From: Psychrobacter aquimaris
GTDB taxonomy: Bacteria > Pseudomonadota > Gammaproteobacteria > Pseudomonadales > Moraxellaceae
Length of the DNA stretch: 64,000 nt
Assembly: GCF_016107525.1 (NCBI RefSeq)
Contig: NZ_JABASR010000003.1
Span: forward strand, 1 to 64,000
Direction of reading: 5' to 3'
Shown here piece after piece: positions 54,102-64,000 of the stretch (positions are counted from its first letter, which is position 1; each line of letters opens with the position of its first letter). The notes beneath the pieces were generated by a model, which did not search any database, was not told the DNA's origin, and saw only the letters and a program-made list of their open reading frames with translations. The translations under genes were made by a program, and so were the position numbers.

Positions 54102-55286
54102 TTAAATTATTTTGATGCTAGGCTTTTTATAAGATGCCAGATGTAGACACATATCTAGTAGTCTATTGGCATAACCCCATTCGTTGTCATACCATGCAAA
54201 AACCTTGTACTGGCTACCCACTTGCATGAGCTGCTGACCATCAATGATCAGCGACTCTGTCTGATGAATAAAATCGCTTGAGACCAGTGGTTCATCCGTA
54301 TAAGCCATGATATCGAGCAAACAACCCATGCTAGCGACTTTAAGCACCTCGCGAATCGCCTCGACACTGACATCTGGCATATCAAACATAAAAGTCACGT
54401 CAATGGCGGCAACATCAATGGTGGGCACTCTGATTGAATGACCATTGATTTTGCCGATCATCGCTGGCAGTACACGCTCTGTCGCAGCGATGCTACTGGA
54501 CGTCGTCGGAATAATGTTGTAGCCAGAAGCTCGCGCGCGCCTCGGGTCACGGTGTGCTTGATCGAGCACGGTCTGATCAGCGGTGACAGCATGAATCTCC
54601 GTCATCATCGCCGACTTTACCCCAAAGGCTGTATCAAGCGTCGCAATCAAGGGAACCAATGCCTGCGTGGTACAAGAAACGCTCGATATAATCGGCAGCT
54701 CACGCGTTAGCTCATCGGTATTAACGCCCATAACGATACAAGCATCGACATCATCGAATGGTGCCGCACCGATAATCACTTGCTGCGCGCCTGCCTCAAT
54801 GTGCAGTTGTGCTTGCTCGTAAGAGCGGAAATGTCCGGTACACTCTAGCACCACATCGACACCCATCGCCTGCCAAGGCAACTGCGCAGGGTTAGGTTCT
54901 GAGAATAAGTTGATACAGTAGGTATAATTGTTTTTTGTCAGACAAAGCTGCGTAGCGCTGTTAACGTCACCGCTAGCATCATCATTGCTACTCGCCACAA
55001 TATCAGCACTGACCCCAAGGCGACTTAGGCGGCCATGTGTACTATCGAATTTTAATAAATGCAACAGAATATCAGCAGGGGCTAAATCATTAATTGCCAC
55101 CACATGGATCGCACGGCCTAATACCTCAAAGCGCTCTAGCAATGCCCGTAATACATTGCGCCCTATACGTCCAAAACCATTGATAGCAATCCTCAGTGGC
55201 TGTGTGTGCTCACTAGATGCATGAAACGCCGCTGCTGCTACCGGGTCAGACGTTAATTGATAAGTGGCGCTCGAAAAATCAGGCAT
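54102..55286 (-). CDS. gap: glyceraldehyde-3-phosphate dehydrogenase-like protein
   Basis: A 394-residue enzyme with INGFGRIGRNVLRALL (NAD site), catalytic Cys205 in SSVSCTTQALVPL, and the C-terminal YDNEWGYANRLLDM. Family members usually read SCTTN; here Gln replaces Asn after the catalytic pair. About 60 extra residues, including a 24-residue N-terminal extension (with AAAFHASSEHTQPL) and inserts in the NAD domain. Could be erythrose-4-phosphate dehydrogenase (epd) instead. Monocistronic, between tRNA genes and the helicase. Confidence 0.85.
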   Translation of the reverse strand: MPDFSSATYQLTSDPVAAAAFHASSEHTQPLRIAINGFGRIGRNVLRALLERFEVLGRAIHVVAINDLAPADILLHLLKFDSTHGRLSRLGVSADIVASSNDDASGDVNSATQLCLTKNNYTYCINLFSEPNPAQLPWQAMGVDVVLECTGHFRSYEQAQLHIEAGAQQVIIGAAPFDDVDACIVMGVNTDELTRELPIISSVSCTTQALVPLIATLDTAFGVKSAMMTEIHAVTADQTVLDQAHRDPRRARASGYNIIPTTSSSIAATERVLPAMIGKINGHSIRVPTIDVAAIDVTFMFDMPDVSVEAIREVLKVASMGCLLDIMAYTDEPLVSSDFIHQTESLIIDGQQLMQVGSQYKVFAWYDNEWGYANRLLDMCLHLASYKKPSIKII

Positions 55287-55462
55287 AAAAAGATATCGCT
55301 ATAAAGGGATAAAAAAATTGAGCACTGCAAAGTCAGCGCTACCATGAAACAAAACCAACAAGTTGTTAATCGGCTCTAAGGATTGTTATATAAAAGCTAA
55401 ATGGATTTGGTGAATACTTGAGTCCTGAATTGTCATACTCAGTATCAAGGCGCCATTCAGGA

Positions 55463-57409
55463 TTAAGGCGTGATAAAAATAAGTGCTAATCGAATGGCAT
55501 TGTAATCAATACTTTGCTTAAGATGATCGAATATTGGACGCAGTTTGATACTACCATCATCATTGAAATCATTTGGATTATTGGCGACTTTAATCGCGAC
55601 ATAGGCGTTGCCCACTGCCGTCATCACCTCATCGGCTGGGCGCAAATGGTCACAAGCAAGGCTAGGATCTTGAGATTTTAATTCGCCAATATGACGCATA
55701 ATGGTCGATTGTGACAACTGACGTGCTTGTGAGATTTCTGCAATCGACAAGCTCTCTTCTAATAGCACCCGTGTCGCTAATAAAGTGCTTTCGGACTTAT
55801 CAGAAACTTGATTGCCCAGTTTTTGTTTTTTGTCTATTTGCGCTTGCTGCTGCTCACGGCGCTTTTTTTGCAGAGTGGCATAAGCATCAATGACTGACTT
55901 ACTGAGCGTACCGCCCGATTTTAAAATAAACTTCTCATGTGCCTGCGTCATGCTCTCTTCATCAAGCATCGCATAATTGGCATCGGCTTCTTCTGACAGT
56001 ACCAAAAACCGTTTGTCTGCACCGCGTGCCAACGGATCGAGTTGCAAACTCATGTCGTTCATACCCAGCAACTGCAAACCTGCCAGCGACTTTAGCCGTG
56101 ACAATGCCACATAGCCCTGCCCAAGCTCAAAAGTACGTGATAAATCAATCTCAGCAGCATCAAGCGTCATGCCTTGTGATTTATGAATGGTAATCGCCCA
56201 CGCGAGACACAGCGGTACTTGCTCATAGCTTGCCAGCACATCGCCCGTCTCATCTTCGATGATCCATTCTTCAGGCTCAGCGACAACTTCACGCCCTGAA
56301 TTGAGCCGAACCACGGGCATTTTTTGCGTCGTTGGCTTTTTAGATTTTGCCTGCTTTTTATCACTGTCTTTCTCTTTTATGGCTTTTTTAATTTTGCCTT
56401 TTACATTCTTATCAGTCTCACTTTCAGCACTGTCATCATCGTCTTCGATTAAATCATCACTACTGTCTTTGCTATCATCATTAATTTTTACTGCGGCAAA
56501 ACCAATCAGCTCACCCATCGTACCGTTGGACACGCCAAGTTCGGTATTATTTTTGATAAACATCACCTTGGCACCGACTTTTAATACCAAATCATCTTGG
56601 GTACGTACCGTTTTTTTAAGCGTCTCAACCAATTTACTGTCGCCCGTAGACGTAGCGGTAAAGCGCATCATCTCGCCCTCTAACGCGGCAAGCTCTTTAT
56701 CATTGATGCTATTAACGTTGAGATTGTGGGTATAAAGACGGGTACGTTTGATATCGACATTTTGATCAAAGGTCGCCTCCAGCGCAGCAATCGATTCAAA
56801 AGTGACTTCCTGACGACGGATTTGGTTGAGAATATCGTCCAAATCAAGCCCGCCATTTTCCGCGTCACTGACTTGCCTATGTTGCTCAGATAAATAGCAA
56901 ATATGGAACTTGGCATCAAGCCAAGCTTCTGACATAAAGGCAAATTTTTCACGATTGCTTTCACCCTTACTACCAATGGGCGGTAACTGGAAAAAGTCCC
57001 CTGCGACGACGACCTGAATACCACCAAATGCTTTGTCATTTTTGCGGATATGCTTGAGTACTTGGCTGACCAAATTGAGCTGCTTGGCATGCAACATCGA
57101 TATCTCATCAATGACCAATACCGCGGTGTCTTTTAGTCGGTCTGCTAGGAATTGCTTGCGTGATAAATTACTCAAATCACGATCAGACAGCTCATCTTTG
57201 ATACCGATGCCTGACCAGCTATGAATCGTCGTGCCGTTCATGTGCGTAGCAGCAATACCAGTACTCGCGGTGACGGCGACAGGCACACGGCGTGCGCGTA
57301 AATAGTCGATATATTGATTGAGAGTATAAGTCTTACCTGAACCTGCTGAGCCAGTCAAAAAGACATTTTGACCCGTTTTTAAGATATCAAGAGCAGAAGA
57401 TTGACGCAT
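55463..57409 (-). CDS. PIF1-like helicase with C-terminal HTH
   Basis: A 648-residue SF1B helicase: Walker A GSAGSGKTYTLNQYID, Walker B VLVIDEISMLHA, GGIQVVVAGDFFQLPP, ALNEHRQ-type motif (YLSEQHRQ), and the late AITIHKSQGMTLDAAEIDL plus GYVALSRLKSL. Residues about 303-366 are a charged low-complexity insert (Asp/Ser/Glu then Lys). The C-terminal part (about 560-648) carries a helix-turn-helix like that in RecQ-type helicases (SIAEISQARQLSQSTIMRHIGEL). Divergent from the aldehyde dehydrogenase gene. Confidence 0.9.
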   Translation of the reverse strand: MRQSSALDILKTGQNVFLTGSAGSGKTYTLNQYIDYLRARRVPVAVTASTGIAATHMNGTTIHSWSGIGIKDELSDRDLSNLSRKQFLADRLKDTAVLVIDEISMLHAKQLNLVSQVLKHIRKNDKAFGGIQVVVAGDFFQLPPIGSKGESNREKFAFMSEAWLDAKFHICYLSEQHRQVSDAENGGLDLDDILNQIRRQEVTFESIAALEATFDQNVDIKRTRLYTHNLNVNSINDKELAALEGEMMRFTATSTGDSKLVETLKKTVRTQDDLVLKVGAKVMFIKNNTELGVSNGTMGELIGFAAVKINDDSKDSSDDLIEDDDDSAESETDKNVKGKIKKAIKEKDSDKKQAKSKKPTTQKMPVVRLNSGREVVAEPEEWIIEDETGDVLASYEQVPLCLAWAITIHKSQGMTLDAAEIDLSRTFELGQGYVALSRLKSLAGLQLLGMNDMSLQLDPLARGADKRFLVLSEEADANYAMLDEESMTQAHEKFILKSGGTLSKSVIDAYATLQKKRREQQQAQIDKKQKLGNQVSDKSESTLLATRVLLEESLSIAEISQARQLSQSTIMRHIGELKSQDPSLACDHLRPADEVMTAVGNAYVAIKVANNPNDFNDDGSIKLRPIFDHLKQSIDYNAIRLALIFITP

Positions 57410-57699
57410 ATATCCAAACCAATTAAGTTAATAGTAATAAGAAAAATAGAATAAGAGCAAGTTATGAGAGAGAAAGCTGCCAACAATTATAGCAGCTACA
57501 TCCGTTTTGCGGACGACTTTAACCCTGATAAGCCACATAACTTAAAGTTATACGATACGGAATATATCATTATAAAAAGTCATTATCGCTCATCGCTAAA
57601 GCTCAGTACGATAGAGTCATAGCTTGGTCAGGATGGCCAAATATTTATGCTTAAGTCGTTTGTTCTTAAATAGTCATAATACACAACAAGGAGTGGTTA

Positions 57700-59226
57700 A
57701 TGTTATACGCTTATCCCAATACTGAAGACAGTCCTGTCCAATTCCGCAAAAAATATGACAATTTCATCAATGGTGAGTGGGTCGCACCAATCGATGGTGA
57801 ATACTTTGACAACTCAAGTCCAATCGATGGTAAAACCTTCTGTCAGATCGCGCGTTCAAAAGAAGCCGATGTTGAAGCTGCACTAGATGCCGCTCATGCG
57901 GCAAAAGATGCTTGGGGCAAAACGAGTGTCACTGATCGCTCTAATATGTTGCTCAAACTTGCCGACGGTATCGAAGCCAATTTAGAGGCAATCGCTATCG
58001 CCGAAAGCTATGAAAACGGTAAACCCGTACGTGAAACCCTCGCCGCTGATATTCCAATCGCCATCGACCATTTGCGTTACTTCGCTGGCGTTATTCGCGC
58101 ACAAGAAGGCGGCATTAGCCAAATTGATGAAGACACAGTCGCCTATCATTTCCATGAGCCTCTAGGCGTCGTCGGTCAAATCATTCCTTGGAACTTCCCT
58201 ATCCTAATGGCGATTTGGAAAATTGCCCCAGCACTTGCAGCTGGTAACTGTATCGTCCTCAAGCCTGCCGAGCAAACCCCTGCTTCTATTTTGTACATGC
58301 TTGACTTAATAGGCGCGGCGGACATTTTACCTAAAGGCGTATTAAACGTTGTTAATGGCTTCGGCGTTGAAGCCGGTAAGCCAATCGCTTCCAACCCGCG
58401 TATCGATAAAGTGTCCTTTACTGGTGAGACCACCACTGGTCGCTTAATTATGCAATATGCCAGTGAAAATATCATTCCGGTCACGCTAGAGCTGGGCGGC
58501 AAAAGTCCAAATATCTTCTTTGCCGACATCATGGATGAAGACGATGACTTCTTAGATAAGGCAGTTGAGGGCTTGGTGATGTTTGCGCTGAACCAAGGCG
58601 AAGTCTGTACTTGCCCATCACGCGCCCTCATCCACGAAAGCATCTATGATGAATTTATGAAACGCTGTATCGCCCGCGTTAAAGCCATCAAAATGGGCAA
58701 CCCGCTCGATACTGATACCATGATTGGAGCCCAAGCCAGCTCAGATCAGCTAGAAAAAATCCTATCTTATCTCGATATCGGTAAAAAAGAAGGGGCAAAA
58801 GTGCTTGTCGGTGGTGAAGTCGCTAAACATGATGGCGACATGGCAAACGGTTATTATGTGCAGCCCACCATCTTTGAAGGCACGAATGATATGCGTGTGT
58901 TCCAAGAAGAAATCTTTGGCCCCGTACTCGCTGTAACCACTTTTAAAGACGATGAAGAAGCAATGGCTCTCGCCAATGATACCTTGTACGGCCTTGGTGC
59001 TGGGGTATGGACGCGTAATGGCACTCGCGCTTATCGTTTCGGTCGTGGCATTAAAGCTGGTCGCGTTTGGACAAATTGCTATCACCTCTATCCTGCGCAT
59101 TCCGCGTTTGGTGGTTATAAGCAGTCTGGTATTGGTCGTGAAAACCATCTAATGATGCTCGATCATTATCAACAAACCAAAAACATGCTGGTATCGTACA
59201 GTCCTAAAGCGATGGGCTTCTTTTAA
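57700..59226 (+). CDS. exaC: acetaldehyde-type aldehyde dehydrogenase (ExaC/AldB)
   Basis: A 508-residue NAD-dependent dehydrogenase: [19 protein letters not shown], catalytic Glu in [11 protein letters not shown], catalytic Cys303 in GEVCTCPSR, and terminal AMGFF. Converts acetaldehyde (from ethanol) to acetate. Followed by an alcohol dehydrogenase and DUF779, the usual ExaC neighbourhood. Strong ribosome site (AAGGAG). Confidence 0.93.
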   Translation: MLYAYPNTEDSPVQFRKKYDNFINGEWVAPIDGEYFDNSSPIDGKTFCQIARSKEADVEAALDAAHAAKDAWGKTSVTDRSNMLLKLADGIEANLEAIAIAESYENGKPVRETLAADIPIAIDHLRYFAGVIRAQEGGISQIDEDTVAYHFHEPLGVVGQIIPWNFPILMAIWKIAPALAAGNCIVLKPAEQTPASILYMLDLIGAADILPKGVLNVVNGFGVEAGKPIASNPRIDKVSFTGETTTGRLIMQYASENIIPVTLELGGKSPNIFFADIMDEDDDFLDKAVEGLVMFALNQGEVCTCPSRALIHESIYDEFMKRCIARVKAIKMGNPLDTDTMIGAQASSDQLEKILSYLDIGKKEGAKVLVGGEVAKHDGDMANGYYVQPTIFEGTNDMRVFQEEIFGPVLAVTTFKDDEEAMALANDTLYGLGAGVWTRNGTRAYRFGRGIKAGRVWTNCYHLYPAHSAFGGYKQSGIGRENHLMMLDHYQQTKNMLVSYSPKAMGFF

Positions 59227-59324
59227 GCCTGTCTTTAAAAGCACTTTATGGCAAAACCGGTAAAGTGCGACCTCGATGCTCGCCGAGCATCTTAATGTAA
59301 AGAGCGATGACAAGGAGTTACAAC

Positions 59325-60353
59325 GTGAGTAATAAAATGAAAGCGGCCGTACTGCATGAATTCGGACAACCCTTACAGATTGAAGAAGTAGATATTCCGA
59401 CTCCAGGTGTAGGTCAAATCGTCGTAAAAATGCAGGCATCAGGTGTCTGTCATACCGATTTGCACGCCGTTGAAGGCGATTGGCCAGTCAAGCCTAGCCC
59501 GCCGTTTATCCCAGGCCACGAAGGCGTTGGTCTTATCACTGCGGTTGGTGATAATGTCCATCACGTCAAAGAAGGTGATAGAGTTGGTGTACCTTGGCTT
59601 TACTCTGCTTGTGGGCATTGTACCCATTGCTTAGGTGGTTGGGAAACCTTATGCCTAAGTCAAGAGAACTCTGGCTACTCAGTCAACGGCAGTTTTGCTG
59701 AATATGTCCTAGCGGATGCCAACTATGTTGGTATTATTCCTGAAGGTGTTGACTCTATTGAGATTGCCCCCGTTTTGTGTGCCGGAGTTACTGTATACAA
59801 AGGGCTAAAAATGACCGATACCAAACCAGGTGATTGGGTCGTCATTTCAGGTATTGGCGGTCTGGGACACATGGCGGTTCAGTATGCCATTGCGATGGGA
59901 TTGAACGTTGCTGCTGTCGATATTGATGATGACAAGCTTACATTCGCCAAAAAACTGGGTGCAAAAGTCACTGTTAATGCGAAAAAGACCGACCCTGCTG
60001 AATATCTACAAACAGAAATCGGCGGTGCTCATGGTGCGCTTGTGACAGCGGTATCGTCCAAAGCTTTTGATCAAGCATTAGGCATGTTACGACGCGGTGG
60101 TACTTTGGTATGTAATGGTCTACCAACGGGTGAATTCCCAGTATCCATTTTTGATACTGTTTTAAACGGTATTACCATTCGTGGCTCAATCGTTGGTACA
60201 CGTCTCGACTTGCAAGAGTCGCTAGATATGGCAGCAGCAGGCAAAGTAAAAGCCACCGTTACCGCTGAGCCATTAGAAAATATCAATGATATCTTTGATC
60301 GTATGCGTGATGGCAAAATCGAAGGTCGCATTGTCATTGACTATAGTCTGTAG
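59325..60353 (+). CDS. adhP: zinc alcohol dehydrogenase AdhP
   Basis: A 342-residue MDR enzyme: catalytic zinc Cys in [20 protein letters not shown], structural zinc cysteines in [19 protein letters not shown] site [18 protein letters not shown] 59325 is chosen over the ATG at 59337 because AAGGAG lies 7 bases upstream. Works with the ALDH just upstream. Confidence 0.92.
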   Translation: MSNKMKAAVLHEFGQPLQIEEVDIPTPGVGQIVVKMQASGVCHTDLHAVEGDWPVKPSPPFIPGHEGVGLITAVGDNVHHVKEGDRVGVPWLYSACGHCTHCLGGWETLCLSQENSGYSVNGSFAEYVLADANYVGIIPEGVDSIEIAPVLCAGVTVYKGLKMTDTKPGDWVVISGIGGLGHMAVQYAIAMGLNVAAVDIDDDKLTFAKKLGAKVTVNAKKTDPAEYLQTEIGGAHGALVTAVSSKAFDQALGMLRRGGTLVCNGLPTGEFPVSIFDTVLNGITIRGSIVGTRLDLQESLDMAAAGKVKATVTAEPLENINDIFDRMRDGKIEGRIVIDYSL

Positions 60354-60549
60354 CCATAGGCCTTATGATATTTTGAGATTCGTAACACTGTCTCAATGAC
60401 TGGCTAGATTAATCATCAGTAATTAATGGGTCGTATCGTTTTCAACCACATATGATAAATGATGTGAGTGAATATGATGCGACCCTTTATATTTTACTCA
60501 GTATGATTATGAAAGACATCCATTCGGGTTTAACGATAAGGAAATCATT

Positions 60550-60876
60550 ATGAAAGTGACAGCGACCCCATCCTGCAAAGCATTAATCGACTTACTAAAA
60601 TCTAAGCACGGTGAGCTGATGTTTCATCAATCAGGCGGCTGCTGCGATGGCAGCTCTCCCATGTGTTATCCATTGGGCGAATTTAAAGTAGGCGGACAAG
60701 ATGTACTCGTCGGCGAGTTAGTAGGCTGCCCCTTTTATATGGGTAAGGCACAGCACAAGCTCTGGCAACATACCGATCTGACGATAGATGTGGTCGATGG
60801 ACGCGGGGCCAGTTTTTCGCTTGAGATACCTGAAGGTAAGCGCTTTATCGTACGCTCAGAAGTGTGTTCGGTATAA
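60550..60876 (+). CDS. DUF779 protein
   Basis: A 108-residue protein with MFHQSGGCCDGSSPMCY and VGCPFYMGKAQH, whose cysteines look metal- or disulfide-forming. DUF779 is usually beside ExaC-type dehydrogenases, as here, and is thought to assist them. Function not proven. Confidence 0.88.
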   Translation: MKVTATPSCKALIDLLKSKHGELMFHQSGGCCDGSSPMCYPLGEFKVGGQDVLVGELVGCPFYMGKAQHKLWQHTDLTIDVVDGRGASFSLEIPEGKRFIVRSEVCSV

Positions 60877-61066
60877 GGTTGCATGGTAAAAAATTAGATG
60901 AACTCAATTCCAATTAATAAGCTGAAAGTCATACTGCCAGTTTGTTTTTTTGTACTTATATAAATAGATACCATGGAGTCATTTATATTTTATTATTTCT
61001 ACAAAATAATAGATATTGTAAAGCTTAAACTATTTTGATTAGCATGGACGCTATAAGGAATATGAC

Positions 61067-62710
61067 ATGGAATTTGATAAAAAGTTTGATTACGTCATCG
61101 TGGGTGGTGGCTCTGCAGGCTGCGTACTTGCCAGCCGTCTCACAGAAACCCCAAATATCAGCGTTTGCCTATTAGAATATGGCGGTGATGGCAAAGATCT
61201 TGCGGTGCGTGTCCCTGCTGGATTGATTCTGTTAGTCCCTGGTAAGCCGCTAAAATTGAATAATTGGTGCTTTCACACTACGCCTCAGACTCATCTCAAT
61301 AACCGACGTGGTTTCCAGCCACGTGGACAGTGCTTGGGCGGCTCATCCGCAATCAATGCAATGATTTATACGCGCGGTAGTGCGCTCGATTATGAGCGCT
61401 GGGTGGAACAAGGCTGCACTGGCTGGGGATTTGACGATGTGCTGCCCTACTTTATCAAAGCCGAAAATAATATTCACGGCAGCGATGAGCTGCATGGCGA
61501 TAGTGGTCCGCTGCATGTCAGCGACTTACTAAGCCCACGTGATATCTCCAAAGCATTCGTAGAAGCGGCCATCACCAATGGTTTAGATCATAACCAAGAC
61601 TTTAATAGTAAAAAACAAGATGGTGCGGGCTTATATCAAGTCACTCATTTCCATGGCGAAAAACAAGGTCAGCGCTGCTCTGCTGCTGCCGCTTATCTAC
61701 ATCCGGTACAAAGCCGACCAAATCTAACCGTCATCACCCATGCCCAAGCCAACCGAGTGATCTTTGAAGACAAACAAGCCGTTGGCGTCGCTTATGAAAA
61801 AGATGGCGTCGAGCACACGGTCATGGCGCGTCATGAAGTCATATTATCAGGCGGCACTTTTGGCTCACCCAAAGTCCTGATGTTGTCGGGTATTGGCCCT
61901 GCTGAGCATCTACAATCGCACGGCATCGATGTAGTGGTAGATGCGCCCGATGTTGGTAGTAATCTACAAGATCACTTAGACGTCGTCTTTGATTACGAGG
62001 TCAATACCACTGACGTCATCGGCATCGGTATGGCAGCAATGGCGACATTGCCTAAGAGCATTCGGCAGTGGAGAAAAGACGGTACAGGGATACTATCTAC
62101 CAATTATGCAGAAGCAGGTGCCTTCTTTAGTGTGGGTGATGCGCCAAAAGAGTGGCCAAATACCCAATTACACTTTGTTATCTCGCGCGTGATTGAGCAT
62201 GGTCGCGATTTGAGACGTGGCTATGCCATTTCTTGTCACAGTTGCTACCTACGCCCCGAAAGCCGCGGCACCGTGAGATTAGGCTCAGCTGATCCATCTG
62301 ACGCCGTATTGATTGATCCAAACTATCTCTCGCACCCAAAAGATGTAGAATATATGATTGCAGGCGCGGAGCGTACGCGCGCCATCATGCAAGAACCACC
62401 CATCGCCAAATATATTACTGAAGACTACCCTGCCCCTTATATCGAAAAAGACGGCATGCTCGGTTATATGCGTAATAAATCAGATACCATTTATCATCCT
62501 GTGGGCACTTGCCGTATGGGTTCAGATGGCAAGTCCGTGGTTGATTTAGAGCTGAAAGTACGTGGCGTAAATGGACTACGGGTTATTGATGCTTCAGTCA
62601 TGCCGACACTCATTAGTGCCAATACCAATGCGCCAACCATTATGATTGCTGAAAAAATAGCAGACCTTATTAAGGCAAAACATATTGATGTTGAATTAGT
62701 CACTAGGTAG
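61067..62710 (+). CDS. GMC-family alcohol dehydrogenase (AlkJ-like)
   Basis: A 547-residue FAD enzyme: [54 protein letters not shown], and the catalytic [10 protein letters not shown]. It resembles BetA (46835) but follows the alcohol/aldehyde cluster, so aliphatic alcohols are more likely substrates. A quinone would accept the electrons. Confidence 0.9.
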   Translation: MEFDKKFDYVIVGGGSAGCVLASRLTETPNISVCLLEYGGDGKDLAVRVPAGLILLVPGKPLKLNNWCFHTTPQTHLNNRRGFQPRGQCLGGSSAINAMIYTRGSALDYERWVEQGCTGWGFDDVLPYFIKAENNIHGSDELHGDSGPLHVSDLLSPRDISKAFVEAAITNGLDHNQDFNSKKQDGAGLYQVTHFHGEKQGQRCSAAAAYLHPVQSRPNLTVITHAQANRVIFEDKQAVGVAYEKDGVEHTVMARHEVILSGGTFGSPKVLMLSGIGPAEHLQSHGIDVVVDAPDVGSNLQDHLDVVFDYEVNTTDVIGIGMAAMATLPKSIRQWRKDGTGILSTNYAEAGAFFSVGDAPKEWPNTQLHFVISRVIEHGRDLRRGYAISCHSCYLRPESRGTVRLGSADPSDAVLIDPNYLSHPKDVEYMIAGAERTRAIMQEPPIAKYITEDYPAPYIEKDGMLGYMRNKSDTIYHPVGTCRMGSDGKSVVDLELKVRGVNGLRVIDASVMPTLISANTNAPTIMIAEKIADLIKAKHIDVELVTR

Positions 62711-63181
62711 ATCAGAATTGCTTCAACACCTCATAAATTGGCATACATAAAATGTAACCAATTTATTTCTGATTGTTTTTATTGAGTAAAATTATAATTA
62801 AGGAGCAATACATTATTGCGTCTCATTCCTGTTGGTATTATAGGGATAGAAAGAAACAATGATTGATAATATTGGTCAAAATAATATCAAAATGAGCATA
62901 AACCCATGTTTTTTATAAAAATTAGTTCAAATATTTCTTGCATTACGGCTATTTATGAGAGTATATTCGAACAACTATTCATATCTTTATGTTTTTAAAT
63001 GCATCAATTAAAGTTATATCAACTTAATTTATGTATTTTTTTGTAAAAAATATATCGTTAGAATAAATACTCAAAGTCAGTTTAGTGCTTGCTCATTGTA
63101 TTTCTTGCAAATTGTATTCATGGTCGAATACGAACTAGGTAAATACATGAGCGATTACCTATCATTACATGGAACGTAATA
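62711..63181. other. AT-rich 470-bp gap
   Basis: Very AT-rich, with no gene, tRNA or repeat copy recognised. Probably holds the promoter of the peptide-binding protein. Confidence 0.4.
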
Positions 63182-64000
63182 ATGCAAAAATCATTTTTTA
63201 AACTTACGATGTTGGCCACGCTTATCTTGGGTGTAAGTGCTTGTAGCGGCGACAACAAAACCACTGATGAATCTGCTGCCAGCTCAGATGCTAAAGCAGC
63301 CAAAACCTTGCTTTACTGTTCAGAAGGTAGCCCTGCTGGTTTCGATCCAGCACAGTACACCGCAGGTACAGATTTTGATGCAAGCGCCTACCCTATCTAC
63401 AACGGTTTGGTGCAATTCAAAAGAGATGGTACTGAGATTCAGCCAGGATTGGCTGAAAGCTGGGATATTAGCGAAGATGGCAAAACTTACACCTTTAATC
63501 TACGTAAAGGCGTCAAGTTCGGTAAAACGGATTATTTCACACCAACCCGCGATTTTAACGCAGACGACCTTATTTTTACGCTAGAACGTCTCACCGACCC
63601 AGACTTTGAATTCAACAAAGCCTACCCTGCTGAGTTCCCGTATTCGGTTGGCATGGGACTACCTGATATTATTGCTAACATTGAAAAAGTTGACGATTAC
63701 ACGGTAAAAGTCACATTAAGCGAGACTAACGCGCCATTTTTACAGAACTTAGCGATGCCGTTTGCCTATATCAATTCTGCTGAATATGCAGACAAGTTGA
63801 TGGCTTCTGGTAATGCCGCTGATCTTAATACCAAACCTGTTGGTACTGGACCTTTCGTCTTTACTTCTTATCAAAAAGACGCGCAAATTCGTTATACCAA
63901 AAACCCAGACTATTGGGACAAAGATAACATCTACATCGATAACCTCGTGTTTGTTATCACCAAAGATTCAGCGGTTCGTGCGCAAAAAGTTCAAGCGGGC
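63182..64000 (+). CDS. dppA: dipeptide-binding lipoprotein (DppA-like), partial
   Basis: The first 273 residues of an ABC transporter substrate-binding protein running off the right edge. Lipoprotein signal (lipobox VSAC, Cys21), then the SBP_bac_5 pattern LLYCSEGSPAGFDPAQYT, ISEDGKTYTFNLRKGVKF and PVGTGPFVFTSYQKD. Binds peptides or related compounds in the periplasm; permease genes are expected beyond the edge. Confidence 0.9.
   Translation, partial: MQKSFFKLTMLATLILGVSACSGDNKTTDESAASSDAKAAKTLLYCSEGSPAGFDPAQYTAGTDFDASAYPIYNGLVQFKRDGTEIQPGLAESWDISEDGKTYTFNLRKGVKFGKTDYFTPTRDFNADDLIFTLERLTDPDFEFNKAYPAEFPYSVGMGLPDIIANIEKVDDYTVKVTLSETNAPFLQNLAMPFAYINSAEYADKLMASGNAADLNTKPVGTGPFVFTSYQKDAQIRYTKNPDYWDKDNIYIDNLVFVITKDSAVRAQKVQAG

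Noticed and set aside
56259..56735. 158-codon plus-strand frame
   Set aside because: Antisense of the helicase; its hydrophobic Ser/Leu/Phe runs are the complement of the charged insert.
1..64000. CRISPR array, prophage or complete IS
   Set aside because: No regularly spaced direct repeats, phage structural genes or transposase genes were seen.

Overview
The window looks like chromosome of a Psychrobacter-type gammaproteobacterium (Moraxellaceae). This rests on moderate-to-low GC with many AT-rich gaps, protein sequences that read like Moraxellaceae ones, a bet operon headed by an SMR gene, an EptA/DgkA/PAP2 lipid A locus, and a small recurring palindromic repeat with TAGGGC...GCCCTA ends. 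No rRNA, phage, complete IS or CRISPR array was seen. Three tRNA genes are present: one Asn and two tandem Ser(UGA).

Layout. 1-4.4 kb (minus strand): cytochrome b561, a QseBC-like two-component system, a PepSY protein with an acidic/His tail, a small membrane protein and the start of ApbE. A divergent ferric-reductase-like flavocytochrome lies beside it. 5.9-14.8 kb: a paired YdcZ exporter with a LysR gene, several small secreted or unknown proteins, a Cache-domain histidine kinase with a double-receiver regulator, and a candidate 24-codon small gene with its own terminator. 15-19.7 kb: oleate hydratase, LysR and Old Yellow Enzyme, then a decayed gene. 19.9-26.3 kb: molybdenum cofactor genes moeA-moaA-moaB-mobA-moaC-moaD-moaE and a solitary modA.

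26.5-32 kb: eptA, a PmrAB-like pair, dgkA and PAP2, a lipid A modification locus. 32.2-36.8 kb: YceI, a three-haem cytochrome c, a flavin amine oxidase-like enzyme with a Tat-like leader and a cytochrome c lipoprotein, read here as a periplasmic amine dehydrogenase respiratory module. 37-44.4 kb: thioesterase, DUF3124 lipoprotein, KtrAB potassium uptake, a DMT exporter overlapping an amine oxidase, and a YgjP-like metallopeptidase between two diverged repeat copies. 44.5-51.3 kb: glycine-betaine genes SMR-betI-betB-betA-betT. 51.5-54 kb: tRNAs, repeats, an RHH protein and a lipoprotein. 54-64 kb: GAPDH, a PIF1-like helicase, an ethanol/acetaldehyde oxidation cluster (ALDH, Zn-ADH, DUF779), a GMC alcohol dehydrogenase and the start of a peptide-binding lipoprotein.

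Two things tie the window together. First, a 17-bp direct-repeat box (two TTAA-type half sites, 5-bp spacer) sits 10-12 bp upstream of a -10 at four promoters: cytochrome b561, PepSY, eptA and dgkA. It matches the PmrA/QseB operator architecture and suggests the two OmpR-type systems use similar sites. Second, five full or decayed copies of the TAGGGC repeat occur, and in two cases the repeat end supplies the stop codon of the neighbouring gene (LysR at 17072, modA at 26308).
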